NCBI GenBank assembly: GCA_049724395.1
Contig: JAUGWO010000097.1
Location: 140,521-204,520, forward strand
Direction of reading: 5' to 3'
Source of the DNA: Spongospora subterranea f. sp. subterranea
Taxonomy: Eukaryota > Endomyxa: Phytomyxea > Phytomyxea > Plasmodiophorida
DNA: 64,000 bases
A program made the position numbers and the translations under genes. The notes under the pieces were generated by a model. The model was not told the origin of the DNA, did no database searches, and saw nothing but the letters and a program-made list of their open reading frames with translations. Positions 1 to 10,427 of the stretch are shown in pieces; positions within the stretch are counted from its first letter, which is position 1, and every line of letters starts with the position of its first letter.

Positions 1-386
1 TGCAGGTACTTTCCACCCTGCGGGCGCTGGAGTCAGATAAGTTTGCAAAACAATGTATGATCCCACAGCACGTAAATTTGCTGCACGTTGTTCAGCCGTT
101 AGCGTAGTCATCGGCGTGCCAAATGCTATAGGCAAAATTCCTCGCGATAAAATCAATCAATGTGGGGGTTCCATAGCCTTGGGACATCCTTTTGCTGCAA
201 CTGGGGGAAGGCTCGTCATATCCGCAAGTAATCAATTACGACGATCAGGTTATCAACGTGATGTCGTTTTCTGGTTCTCTTCCGTTTGAACATGACTTTT
301 TGCAGGAAAAAAGTATGCCCTTTTATCCATCTGTGCTGCAGGTGGCATTGGGGGGCGTCGCAATCCTGGAACATCGAGTTGAATAA
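1..386 (+). CDS. Acetyl-CoA acyltransferase (thiolase), C-terminal part
   Basis: This is the 3' end of a thiolase, the enzyme that cleaves 3-ketoacyl-CoA in beta-oxidation, probably in mitochondria or peroxisomes. Three exons are visible, with introns at about 55-131 and 258-305. Removing them joins a helix like that of the mitochondrial trifunctional beta subunit (LRALESDKFAKQ), the active-site block GGSIALGHPFAATGGR, and the C-terminal block CAAGGIGGVAILE with the catalytic cysteine. The His of GHPF is the expected catalytic base. The usual GHPFGATG reads GHPFAATG, a mild variant. The gene starts left of the window. It resembles the trifunctional-enzyme beta family most, but cytosolic or peroxisomal thiolases cannot be excluded from this short piece. 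Confidence 0.85.
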
Positions 387-516
387 ACCATCTGTTGCAT
401 GAATTTCTTTGAAAAACGAGAGTGTCATGCTTCGATTACCGTGAAGTAAAAAAAATTCTTTTTAATTAAAGTCAAAATGACGGGTCGGTTTATAAAAGTA
501 TTCGATATCTTTCAGC

Positions 517-1143
517 TCAATTTATCGATATCGGAATCAGTTTTTCGATATGTAGAACTTCACATTCCTCGGCAATGATGTTAACAGATTGTGCAACCTG
601 GGCAGATGGCACTTGGACACGAATGCGAGAACTTCCAATAAGTCTAACGTCCGGGAACGTTATTGCGATTAAGCTTTGATTGATCGACTGTTGAATGTCA
701 AGGAGCCGTTGCCCTGTACGGTTTGGATCGTCAGCAAGCATAACAATAAGAGTCGCGGTCATTTCGTCATCGGGGTGAAGAACAGAATCCGCAATACTGG
801 CAGTCGGAATTACGTCCACAGATTTGACTGCTGAAAGCCGACTAACTTGATCACGCTCCTTCGCCGTCAGCAGTTTGACATAAGAATTAGGAGGAATAAA
901 TTCAGTTAGTGTCGAATTGACTACTTGCTCAGCCTTGATACGTTCGGCCCCAATATCCTCAACACCATCCTTGAACTTAACTTGACACACCAGCTTAAAA
1001 CTGACGTTTTTTCCAGGTAGTGCTGTGTTCTCACAGCGCAGGAACGAGCGTGCTGAATCCGCTGTCCACAATGCGTCCAAACATAAGAAAATAAACAGTA
1101 AATAGTGCATCAGTTGATTTTTGGCCGATTTCCTAGTCTTCAC
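517..1143 (-). CDS. Secreted protein resembling a subtilase propeptide region, without protease domain
   Basis: A 208-residue single-exon ORF. Residues 1-31 form a signal peptide: a basic start, then the hydrophobic run LLFIFLCLDAL. The rest resembles the N-terminal pro-region of certain secreted S8 (subtilisin-like) peptidases: a segment like FIPPNSYVKLLTAKE, a middle LIVMLADD strand, and the end VLHIEKLIPISIN, at the place where such proteins read 'V.WIE....LN' just before the catalytic domain. The ORF then stops. Only about 130 bp separates it from the thiolase end, so no catalytic domain follows. It may be a free-standing propeptide acting as an inhibitor or chaperone, or a truncated protease gene. 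The resemblance is from memory of the family pattern and is moderate. Confidence 0.5.
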   Translation of the reverse strand: MKTRKSAKNQLMHYLLFIFLCLDALWTADSARSFLRCENTALPGKNVSFKLVCQVKFKDGVEDIGAERIKAEQVVNSTLTEFIPPNSYVKLLTAKERDQVSRLSAVKSVDVIPTASIADSVLHPDDEMTATLIVMLADDPNRTGQRLLDIQQSINQSLIAITFPDVRLIGSSRIRVQVPSAQVAQSVNIIAEECEVLHIEKLIPISIN

Positions 1144-1342
1144 TCAGTACAAAATATTGTTGTCATTAGTTGTACCTCCATATCGATCATTACTCCAATC
1201 GTATCTCTTTTTTAAGCAAATAACGTCAGAACTGAAACTGAATCCTCGTTTCATCGATTTGTCGGTTTGTAATGAGAATATCATCGAATGGTTCCTTTGC
1301 TGTTCAGGAAAACTTCCGTGCAACAATTAATCATGACGATGT

Positions 1343-2516
1343 TTATTGATCTGAGACGTCATCGTCCGTTGTGCCAATAATATAGGCTGCTGAAGACGAC
1401 GTTGTAGAATGTATTCGCTCTCGAAAATAAAAGTTGGGCGTATCTTCACTTACATCTGTGGTGTCATCGTCGCTCTCGTCGTAGTTGTAGATGGCTGGAT
1501 CTTCCTGGTCAAACGGCAACGATGACTGATAGTGATAATGGGATCTCCTGATATCCGCCCTAAATAGAAGCAAGGAATCGATGGTTTCTAAGGAACGAGT
1601 AAGCGGTTGCAATGTCATTGAAGCTGATGGTCCATGGATAGGCGCTCGGCAGTTAGGGCATGACCTTGACCCATATGGCTTGGACAACCACTACGTGTCG
1701 GAAGACATTGTGGAAGGTTAAGGAAGATAACTGGATAATACGTTGACATACCTGATTTAGACAATCTCTATGGAATACATGTTGGCAAGTTAATACCTGG
1801 CATAAATGGTGTTAGAGTCAGTTACTGCAATGTTACAACAGGGCGGCGTATCGTCGTAAACAGTGCAGTTTGTGTCGTGCACGAGCAGTGCTATTGGTAG
1901 ATTAGTCCGAAGTGTCACAACATTCTCATCTAGCATCAAAACATCCGTATGCAAATCTGGGCCAGAGCTGTAACGTTGCATCGATGTTTCCGCATAAAAC
2001 AAGCATTGGTGGTCTTGCTGTTTTGAAGTGCAAGTACCATAAACGATTGCAAGTGACATAAAGGAGTGCAAGTGACGTAAATGAGGGCAAGTGCAATAAA
2101 AGAGTGCAAGTGACGTAAATGCATGGAGCGTGTGCGAGTTTGTAGTTATTAATCGCATTTCTTACCCGACCGACTTCACTGCAGGTGTTCATGACTTGCT
2201 CAATACATATTGAGCATATCAGTTTATCCTGTGAGTGGTCATTGATGACAATGGGTGCTGATGATGTGGAGGGCGCAGTCGGGTGTCGAACTTGCAAAGC
2301 GTTCCGGCGTCGTTCGAATAAGAACCTTCGTGGTTCGGTAGTATATGATGAGGAAGCTGAATCAAGTGCATTTAACGGCACCTCATGTTCCACATCTTGT
2401 TCGGATTCGTAATTTTGTTGATACACACGTGGGAATGGAAGATTGTTCCTTCCTGTAGGTGATGTCATTGACAGTCCATTTAGTAATGGCCGTTGAGAGT
2501 AGCCCTCCTCACGCAA
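1343..2516 (-). CDS. RING-H2 finger protein, likely E3 ubiquitin ligase
   Basis: Three exons, about 2516-2166, 1795-1751 and 1696-1343. The RING is split over all three: ICSICIEQVMNTC ends exon 1, VLTCQHVFHRDCLNQ is exon 2, and SCPNCRAPI opens exon 3. Together they give C-x2-C, C-x-H-x2-H-x2-C and C-x2-C, the RING-H2 pattern, so ubiquitin transfer from an E2 is the expected role. There is no membrane segment. The N-terminal 110 residues are polar and the C-terminal tail is acidic (YDESDDDTTDVSED). The 15-codon middle exon is defined by a clean acceptor and donor. The first intron is about 370 bp, unusually long for this window, and holds a minisatellite. Substrate unknown. Confidence 0.75.
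2026..2125. repeat. Intronic minisatellite, about 19-bp unit, five copies
   Basis: Inside the first intron of the RING-H2 gene, about five imperfect copies of a 19-bp unit like GCAAGTGACGTAAATGAGT run in tandem on the + strand. Units differ at a few positions. Several contain TGACGTAA, which looks like a CRE/ATF half site, but this may be chance. Confidence 0.7.
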
Positions 2517-2593
2517 ATCGAGAGCCTAGTCTGGAGTATTCCAGAACCACCTTCTATTGATTATTGATTACCATTACCTAGGTTGTAGATGAC

Positions 2594-5500
2594 ATGGGTA
2601 AAACTTTCCTTCGAGATGTAGAATATAATCGTAAAACAGTCAATACGACCCGGGAATATATCAATCGACTCCAATTCACTCTCAAACTCAGCTTATCCGC
2701 TTGATCTGTTGTTGACTGCTTTGCAATCATCACTTTTACTTCAACTTCCTTTAGTTGGCGCATTGAAACTCACAACAATCGTGAAATTGTTTCGAGGATG
2801 CCAGTTTTGAAAGTACTCTAGGATTGATCTGCAATAGAGTTATTATGCATTGCAATGTCGACAGTAAACCTGGTCACACGCTAGATACTGCCGCTTTCGA
2901 ATCAGATTGATGGGAGTATACAGAATACGGTTAACCCCTACGGTAGTCCATTATTGAAATGTGGGAGAATGTTACAATTGATTGCATTTGAATATAGCGA
3001 CGAAAATCACCCTCATTATCGCAAGGGCGTGATCGTCTTGGTAATCTGTTCGCCAAACTAGATATTGTACAGCCTGCACAATCAACAAAGCTAGCTGGTT
3101 TTGTAAATCGACAAAAACAGAGGCGAAATACTCTGCTCAATAGTGACATCAATGCGGACACCACCCCAAGAACGCTACTTGATCAACGAATCACGTTTTT
3201 GAGATCAATAATTGTCCGAATTTTACTCTGCCTTGATCGTGTTGGGCTGGATAGAATCAAGTTGGAATTCGAGAATCAGGCAACACATGAGCTCACGATT
3301 GTACAGGTATATAGTCAATGAGTCAAACTTTCAACAATATCGCTCTCAACATTCCATCGTAGTTCGTTAGCTTTATAATTCGCATGATCGATGAATCAGG
3401 TGGCGATATATTCTCAGATTTACATGTGGATAAGATCAAGATAGCACAGGCATTGGCTGAGCTGTTTGATTCAATGGATCTTAACGGTAATCGCACCATC
3501 ACAACTTTTCCCCTAAATTGCATCGTCGCAAGCACCTTATCGTTTTCACCTCATCATAGGAAGTCATACCATCGAGTTCTCTGAATTTTTGGAGACCTGT
3601 ATCCATTGGGGCCTATCGTCGGGAGGTGGGATTGAATCCCGTCAAGTGCTGAACGATCCCATACCAAGCTTCTCGTTGGGACCATCATCTCGAATCGGCC
3701 AACGAGCCGCCAAGATGCAGCTATCTTATATAGAGACAATCGACCAGGTGCTGGTGTTTGAGCGAACCGGCAGAAGGATCATGCTGATGGTAATATAGAA
3801 TCATCCGACATGGGTCGCTATGGATCAAGCAATCCGGTAATAGGATCCTGACCACCTTCGAGTCTGTCGTACCGTCTCTGTTCCAACCAGGAAGATTACA
3901 GCCATCGAATACATTCCTTGCGATTCCCGGGGAGTTGTTAAGAAGTTGATGGCTGTGGCAGCAGGCAGAAATATCACATTATGGGAAGGGTTGCTAACAG
4001 GAAGGTGCTCCACTATTCAAATTTGCCAGCTCACCAATCAGTTAAATCCCCTCCACAGATTTGCATGGCATCTTGAGATTGTCACAGTCGCCCCCATATC
4101 ATCATTGAAATGGATCATGCACTGTAGTCTGCTGGTTGGAGCTGGTTCTAACGGGACCCTTTTCGCATGGAATCTCGACGGGAGTTTGATACGCCAGATC
4201 ACTGGACATTCCTGCAGTATTACTGTACTGTGTATTGTACCCGATTCTGATCAGGTTATACCGCCTTTCCAACACTTCCAATCCACTTTTGACCGCCTTG
4301 TTGAGGATTCAGATTCTCTCCGGCAGTACTGATCGAAGTGTTCGTCTACAGAGTTTGACTCGGCGTAGGATTCATGGGCGAACCTACACTGGCCACAACG
4401 GAGCTATCGTCTGTCTTGCTGTGAACAACGAATGCAATGAGTTCGTCAGCGGATCGAATATCGGTGAGATATTCGTGTGGAGTCTGACGGATTCCCATAT
4501 GCTTCATCAGTAAACCTGATCGCCATTCAGCTTATTGGCGAATGATCTGAGTCATAGCCCTTTTTTGTTAGAGTTTCAGGTCATTATCGGTCAATTGCCT
4601 TCATGGCATACGTTTTGGGATCAGCTGAGTTCATATCGGGCGATGAATCGGGTATCTTTTGTTCATTCGCAATTCGATTCATTATCTGGTTCCTGATCGA
4701 CTTGAATAGGAAAATTTTTCGTTTGGGATACAAGATTGTCGTTCTCACACATCCAAACGATCGATATAGACCATATTGGGTGTAATTTTTTCGGGTCAAC
4801 GATATGTCTAAAACGGGATACACGCCTGTTAATACCTTCAGATCTCGGTCAAACACCATCTCAATCACGATATCGACAATATCAGAAATATTGTTCCTTG
4901 GCACAGATATCTTGAGTTGGGATCAGAAAACGCAGAGCAAACTGATGCGAAGGAAGCGTGAAGTGATCAATCAGGATGAATTCCTGATATTCGGAGCATA
5001 TGTGGATCATGCATGCGTTTTCATAACCGCTACGTCGAAAACAGGTTGGATTTGTGCAAAGAACGGGAAAGAGATCACTATATGACAACACTATCATTGA
5101 CAGTTCGGTTCTGGAATGCCCTGACGGGATGTCTGAAAGAGCAATACGATAATTTGATGGACGATTATGAAATATCGACAATCTGTCTCGATACGACAGA
5201 GCGGAAGATGATCGTTGGTGATTGCACTGGTCGTATACATATATTCAATGCGATTTCTGGTATCGTCGCCATATCTTCAACAATTTTACATTTGATGTTG
5301 AAATTCTCCACTTGACACGCAGGTGGAATAATGAAGAAGCTCGATCGGCACCATGGAGAGATACTAGGTTTACAGTATGTGGTTTTGCCGAGGTAAGGCG
5401 CAGGCAACCATTACCCGCCTTGGCTTTAACGATCGTGAATCCGCAGCAAAGAGCGATTGGTGATATCACTGGGTCGAGATGGAAGGGTTAAAGTGCATGA

Positions 5501-7109
5501 TGAGCATAATCTACGGCAATGCCCAATCCGATTAGATCAGGATTTGATCCGGATGGGTCTGTCGGATCCTCATTTATTGACAGCTACATCGGATCTGGCA
5601 ATGGTAATTCCACATTCGAATGTCGCATACAAACAACACCGCCTTACTCGTTTTAATTAAATTGGCTTTTGTAAAAGATGGCAGTCGCTGATCCATCTGG
5701 TCGCATCCTGGTCTGGGATCTTCAACTGGGAAAGATTAACCACAACCTGAAAGGATATGGTACTAAAAGAAACCCCCATTCCAGAACAATTTAGTTGATT
5801 GCAGTGTTGATGGGCTGGCAAAGGTGGAGTTTCTTGTCTGGAGTTCATGAGCCCGTACTCCCTGTTGGCCATTGCCAACGGCACACGATCTGTCCATATT
5901 CTGGAGTTACGCCCAGGTGTATTGGCCGGGCGTTGCCTGGTCACAATCAGCAATGAGGATTGCGACGTAATCACCTGCAGATTTAGTCGCCGTGATCTGA
6001 TCATATACACTGGGGATTCTGGAGGGCATGTCGCGGGATACAACGTTAGAGGAATCATGGACAGTAATAATATTGGATTAATTCAAGAAAACAACAAACA
6101 GGATCGGTAACCAGTCTCGATATCGCTGCGTCTTGGTGGCGTTGACAACAGCGAAATTTGATTTAGGGCTCACGAACAGATGAAAGCTATGATGCGTCTG
6201 AAAACAATCAAGGACGTTATCAATCAGGCACGAGAGACAGCTATATATGGATTACCACGGCCGGTGGTTTATTGTGTTTTGCATTTGATCTTGGGGTTTC
6301 TGACCCAACCGTGAATGGTCGATAGGTTTGGTTCAAGGCATTAGATAAAGCTGTTGTTAGTCTGGGAATCATATCGGATCCTGAATCACTATGCGTTCGA
6401 TCATTTGGTCCGCATTTAACAGTGCTGTCAACTTCGGGGTCCTCCCTTGGAATTGTCGGTACCTTCGATATATGTCGTCGTTCAATCCAGAAATTCCAGT
6501 GGCTGTTTCGGGTAGGATAACAACGATTAGATTTCAAGAATGACACAACGACTGGCTCAGGTCAATACAGAGAAGAGGCTGCGGCAAGCCAATATCGTAG
6601 CCGATCAGGTATTACAATCATTGGCCGCCGACGATCAAAACAAAATCGAGTCCGACATCAAAGCCAGATGCACAGCTCCAGCACCGCTAAATATGGGTAT
6701 TGGTTCGTAGAACAAACTATTAATAGGTATTGATTGCCGTTCAGAGAGAACGGACTGTCGGAGAGGCAACAGAAATATCGAGAAACCAGTGTTCATAACG
6801 CAGAAATTCTCCAAGGCGTTCGAGTGTGATCCGGATCCAATAATTCCATCATCTGAGGAAAGGAGCGCCAGGAGACGGGCTAAGAAGGGTTCGGGTAAAT
6901 CCCAGAAGATGTTTGTTCAGAGTCTGGGAGACACATCTACTGAAGAACCAGTACCGATGCGATCGAACTCACCATCGGCAGTGAAGTATCCTCTGTCCAT
7001 ATCTCGCACGATATCTTGTAGTTCACTTCGGAAAAATCCCTTATCCTCTGTTAACCCGACGAAGTTCCTATCGAAATCATCCAGTAGCAACATGATAAGG
7101 AATATCTAA
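2594..7109 (+). CDS. EF-hand and WD40-repeat protein (WDR49/WDR64-like), multi-exon
   Basis: A long gene of many short exons. From about 2999 a clear coding exon (RDRLGNLFAKLDIVQPAQ) leads to an EF-hand at about 3460-3600: LFDSMDLNG, a 63-bp intron, then SHTIEFSEFLE. WD-type strands follow: MAVAAGRNITLWEG (about 3950), LLVGAGSNGTLFAWNLDG (4130), FVSGSNIGEIFVWSL (4440), MIVGDCTGRIHIFNA (5210), VADPSGRILVWDL (5690) and IIYTGDSGGHVAGYN (6000). The C-terminus (6789-7109) is basic and serine-rich. An EF-hand before two propellers is the layout of the WDR49/WDR64 family, found mainly in ciliated organisms and thought to be axonemal. Exon borders between 4200 and 6800 were not all resolved. The start is a guess: the ATG at 2594 opens a coding-like stretch, but the link to 2999 is uncertain. 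Confidence 0.65.
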
Positions 7110-7224
7110 TGGTATCTTGCGAGATATTCCGGTCTGCTATACAAACTTTTTGACTCCAGGGCACAAATCATAATGTATTTCTTATCTATCGCGTAAAGTG
7201 CACAAATCCAAAACTCTCTAGGGC

Positions 7225-7833
7225 TTATTCGGAACCTTTACCCTTCAATACATCTCCCACCTTATGCACTACATTTCCTGCAGCGCCGGAGGCTTTTTCA
7301 AACAAGGAGGGCTCTTCATTGACCGCCCCAACCTTCTCCCCGATACTGGGCTCACGAATGCTCTCCTCACCCGACTTCATCGTGCCGCTTAATTTCCCTT
7401 TGGCCTGATCCAGAAGGCTCGGCTGGCCTTGAACTCTTGATTGGCCTTCGCGAACGGATTCCTGAATTCTTCCGGAAGCATGCTCACCCTCTCCTCGAAG
7501 CTTCGACATTCCCTCCTGGAACGAACCCTTGATCTTTTCGGTTATTGAAGGCTCTTCTCCGGGGAGCTTGGACTCTCCTTCATGCAATTTCTGCTTCGCA
7601 GACGACGAGACGTCCTCGCTTGTTCCTCGAATCTTGTCCATCCCTTCCTGAAAGGTGCTTTTCGCTTTCTCCGTTAAGCTTGGCTCCTCTCCTTTGATCT
7701 TCGCCTCACCAGCATGATAGGTGTCCTTGGCTTTATCAGTGAGGCTCTCCCCCTCTAACTTCTGACGGCCGGCATGCAAAGTTTCAGCCGCCTTCTGCTT
7801 GGCACCAGCAAGGTATCCTTGTTCGCCCGACAT
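7225..7833 (-). CDS. LEA-like hydrophilic repeat protein
   Basis: An intronless 202-residue protein, very hydrophilic and rich in K, E, G and S, with almost no aromatic residues and no cysteine. It repeats an 11- to 20-residue amphipathic theme, such as SLTEKAKSTFQEGMDKIRG and SITEKIKGSFQEGMSKLRG, so helices with small residues on one face are expected. This composition matches group 3 LEA and related desiccation or stress proteins, which are disordered in water and protect membranes or proteins on drying. There is no signal peptide. In a zoosporic or cyst-forming protist a role in resting spores would fit, but that is inference. The start at 7833 gives MSGEQGYLAGAKQKAAE. Confidence 0.7.
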   Translation of the reverse strand: MSGEQGYLAGAKQKAAETLHAGRQKLEGESLTDKAKDTYHAGEAKIKGEEPSLTEKAKSTFQEGMDKIRGTSEDVSSSAKQKLHEGESKLPGEEPSITEKIKGSFQEGMSKLRGEGEHASGRIQESVREGQSRVQGQPSLLDQAKGKLSGTMKSGEESIREPSIGEKVGAVNEEPSLFEKASGAAGNVVHKVGDVLKGKGSE

Positions 7834-9163
7834 TATCGATAATGAAATGACCGAATTACGTACGACGGTTCACTGTAAGTCCATCTGGGCCAATGGCGAC
7901 AATATTCATCCGTTGACACTGAGAAGCGGAGGGGATTACCGACCAGTCATTTGCGTTACTGCCCGATCATGTTTAAGTTGGCGTTACGCCACGGAATGTT
8001 CTCAGGGAGTTACGGTTCAACAAGGAACGTCGCCACATTCGATACGTTTCTGCCTTAAACTGAATGGAAAACGCCAGTTTCTGCTGAAAACATTTACAGT
8101 TTAAGCAATGTTATAGCAGGGCGAAAGCTGCTGTAAGGCCTTTGCATGGCCGGTTAAAGGTTTCGCCCGAGAAAAACCTGCATCGACCACCAGTTCAGGC
8201 AACATATCGTAGTTGACATTATGTCGTGGAACCACCAGGACAACACGAAATACTTGTTGGCAATCGTTGAAAATCCGTGATTATGTAATACAGGCCTTTT
8301 TGTTCCATGATCGTGTGTGCAGCAGTCGAATATTGTTGGAAAGGAAAGCCCATCATATTGGTGCCTTAACAACAAGGCGTATGCTGGATTGAACTCCGGT
8401 AATATATCAACTATTTTGTGCATATATATCTTCAGTCGCATTTTAACCTTATGAGTACTTGAATGATATTGTTGTATTTGGCCAAACAATATTCTACCTC
8501 AGTTCCGCTTTCTCTAGTCGCTTTGGTTCGTAAATGCGTACTATACCTACCTAGCATTTGAATGAATAAACCAATTGACATCATTAGCATCAGCATCATT
8601 CATCTCATTGCTTACCTTACAAATATTCTGATATATTTGCTACATCATATATTTTGCATGAGCTATTTCAAGATTTTAGTTTGTCAATAAAAGTACACGA
8701 GCCGTACCACATGTAGTATAAATATATGATTTGGAACAATGGCGATTACATAACAGGCCCAAACACGAGAAAAGCGATACAATTAAATCGTTAATTTCCC
8801 TGTATTTTATCGAATATATAAACCGGCAAGGTAAATCTCTCTCTTTGTGGTCAACCCTAGGAATCCATTTCCAACTTCGAATCTTGATGCCTGCTTTTTT
8901 CCTTCCTTAATCACAGTGGTTGAATCTCAAAGTAGTAAACTTACAATCGTGGATGGTGATTAAAATCCCGCCACGACGATCGGTAGTATGATGACTCGTC
9001 AATCAATCTGCCGATCAATCAATGTGGATCAAAGTCCACGTTGACCTGTCATTCATATTTAACAGTACGGGCACCATCACCTGGATCCCCATTAATCAAT
9101 ATCGTAAGCGGTTCTAATCAAGGATGCAATGGCCAGGCATCTCATCCTCCCGTTATCACAAAC
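7834..9163. other. Intergenic, no supported gene
   Basis: About 1.3 kb between the LEA-like gene (reading left from 7833) and the acidic unknown protein. Open frames exist on both strands, the longest a 111-codon minus frame at 8154-8489, but none shows a family signature or a convincing splice chain. The part from 8550 to 8850 is AT-rich. A short + frame from 9022 (MWIKVHVDLSFIF) looks coding-like and could be a first exon of the next gene. Confidence 0.4.
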
Positions 9164-10171
9164 ATGATTGCTGGGCGTCGCCAGGATCGGACCACGGCAA
9201 GCGCGGCGTCAACATCTAATGATGGCGCTATCGGTATCTCGGGCCATACGATTGAGGGTGGAGATCATATGGCAATAACAACCGATTCCATTCTGGGAAC
9301 TCTGTCAACGAAGGGGATGTCACTGGATCAGGATTCTGGCGTCAACGATAGCTTCGGTCATAGCAGCGTTAGGATGTACAACAATGATTGCATCCTAGGG
9401 GTGCTGTCAACGCAGGATACGGATGGGGTGCTGTCAACGCAGGATACGGATGGGGTGCTGTCAACGCAGGATGCGGATGCAGACCTGATCGACATTGCAA
9501 TTGATGCCCCAGATTTCGATCGGAACGACACACCTCTTGGTCGGAACAACGACGATCACGACAAACAGCATTCAGATCGTGTCCCAACATCGCCAAAACA
9601 GCACGATATCGAAACGCGGGACAGTGCGGATCGTCAGGATGATGCTCAAAACATCAGGATAGAGAAACGCGAGAACGCCTTCGTGTCTGTATCCGGTCAA
9701 GTTGACAGTGCCAACCAATTACCGCCGATAGTTCCCGCTGATGAGAATCATCATGCCGACATATTGATGGATGCGATTCCGTTGCCACCATATCCTACAG
9801 AGTGGCCATGGAAATCTTTAATTCGGCCAACAATGCGGAAGCGAGTGTATTCCGATACCGTCGTGGTTGCGATGAACGACGAGCCCGATCGTCATCACCC
9901 AAGAACCCGAGCGGTATCCGCTGACGGCGTTCGATACAATCCAGAGGCGGTCATGGTGAACACCAAAGGAGTCGAGGGACAGGACCAGAATACGGCGACA
10001 GCGTCCAAACCTGTGGCTTCCGAACGCGGTAGTATTGCATTGGAAAAGGAGGGAGCCCACGTAGATAAGGGCGACAATCATCCCAATGGTATATATTCGT
10101 GTATTTATATCGTGAAGCAGTATTGGGAAAAAGCCAGGCGTTGCATCTACCGGGATAACCTCCCGAAATAA
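9164..10171 (+). CDS. Hypothetical acidic, disordered protein with a 9-residue tandem repeat
   Basis: One long open frame, with first ATG at 9164 and stop at 10171 (335 residues). It is rich in D, N, S, T and Q and probably disordered. At 9397-9479 a 27-bp unit is repeated three times nearly perfectly, giving GVLSTQDTD, GVLSTQDTD and GVLSTQDAD. A weaker relative (GTLSTKGMS) lies 30 residues earlier, so the unit may be old and recently re-amplified. The only region with folded character is around PLPPYPTEWPWKSLIRPT (about 9776-9830), which could be a short linear binding motif. I recognise no family. The open frame extends upstream to 9041 without an ATG, so a 5' exon joined by splicing is possible. 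Confidence 0.5.
   Translation: MIAGRRQDRTTASAASTSNDGAIGISGHTIEGGDHMAITTDSILGTLSTKGMSLDQDSGVNDSFGHSSVRMYNNDCILGVLSTQDTDGVLSTQDTDGVLSTQDADADLIDIAIDAPDFDRNDTPLGRNNDDHDKQHSDRVPTSPKQHDIETRDSADRQDDAQNIRIEKRENAFVSVSGQVDSANQLPPIVPADENHHADILMDAIPLPPYPTEWPWKSLIRPTMRKRVYSDTVVVAMNDEPDRHHPRTRAVSADGVRYNPEAVMVNTKGVEGQDQNTATASKPVASERGSIALEKEGAHVDKGDNHPNGIYSCIYIVKQYWEKARRCIYRDNLPK
9397..9479. repeat. In-frame 27-bp tandem repeat, three copies
   Basis: Three consecutive 27-bp units (GGGGTGCTGTCAACGCAGGA and the next seven bases) within the acidic unknown protein. Copies one and two are identical over most of their length, and the third differs at one codon. Being a multiple of three, it changes protein length without shifting frame. 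Confidence 0.85.
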
Positions 10172-10427
10172 CCCAGTAATATTTTTAGCGGGACGTGATG
10201 GTGGACCGGTATCTGTAACGCCAACACCTTGTCGTCGCAATATGTATCGTGGACTTGTATCTGTAATAAACCACTGCACAGTCTAACGCCAGCCAATCTG
10301 GTCTGGTATATCAGTGCGCCAAATTTTGATGATGGCCAGAACCCATTCCGCAGCGATCATCTCCAAATCTAACACCTGTGGGCGACGATCGACAACTGGT
10401 ACAGGTCGTGTGTCATTAGTGGCAGTT

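Noticed and set aside
9041-9163. Start of the acidic unknown protein at 9041
   Set aside because: Position 9041 is TTG, not ATG. The first in-frame ATG is 9164, unless an upstream exon is spliced in.
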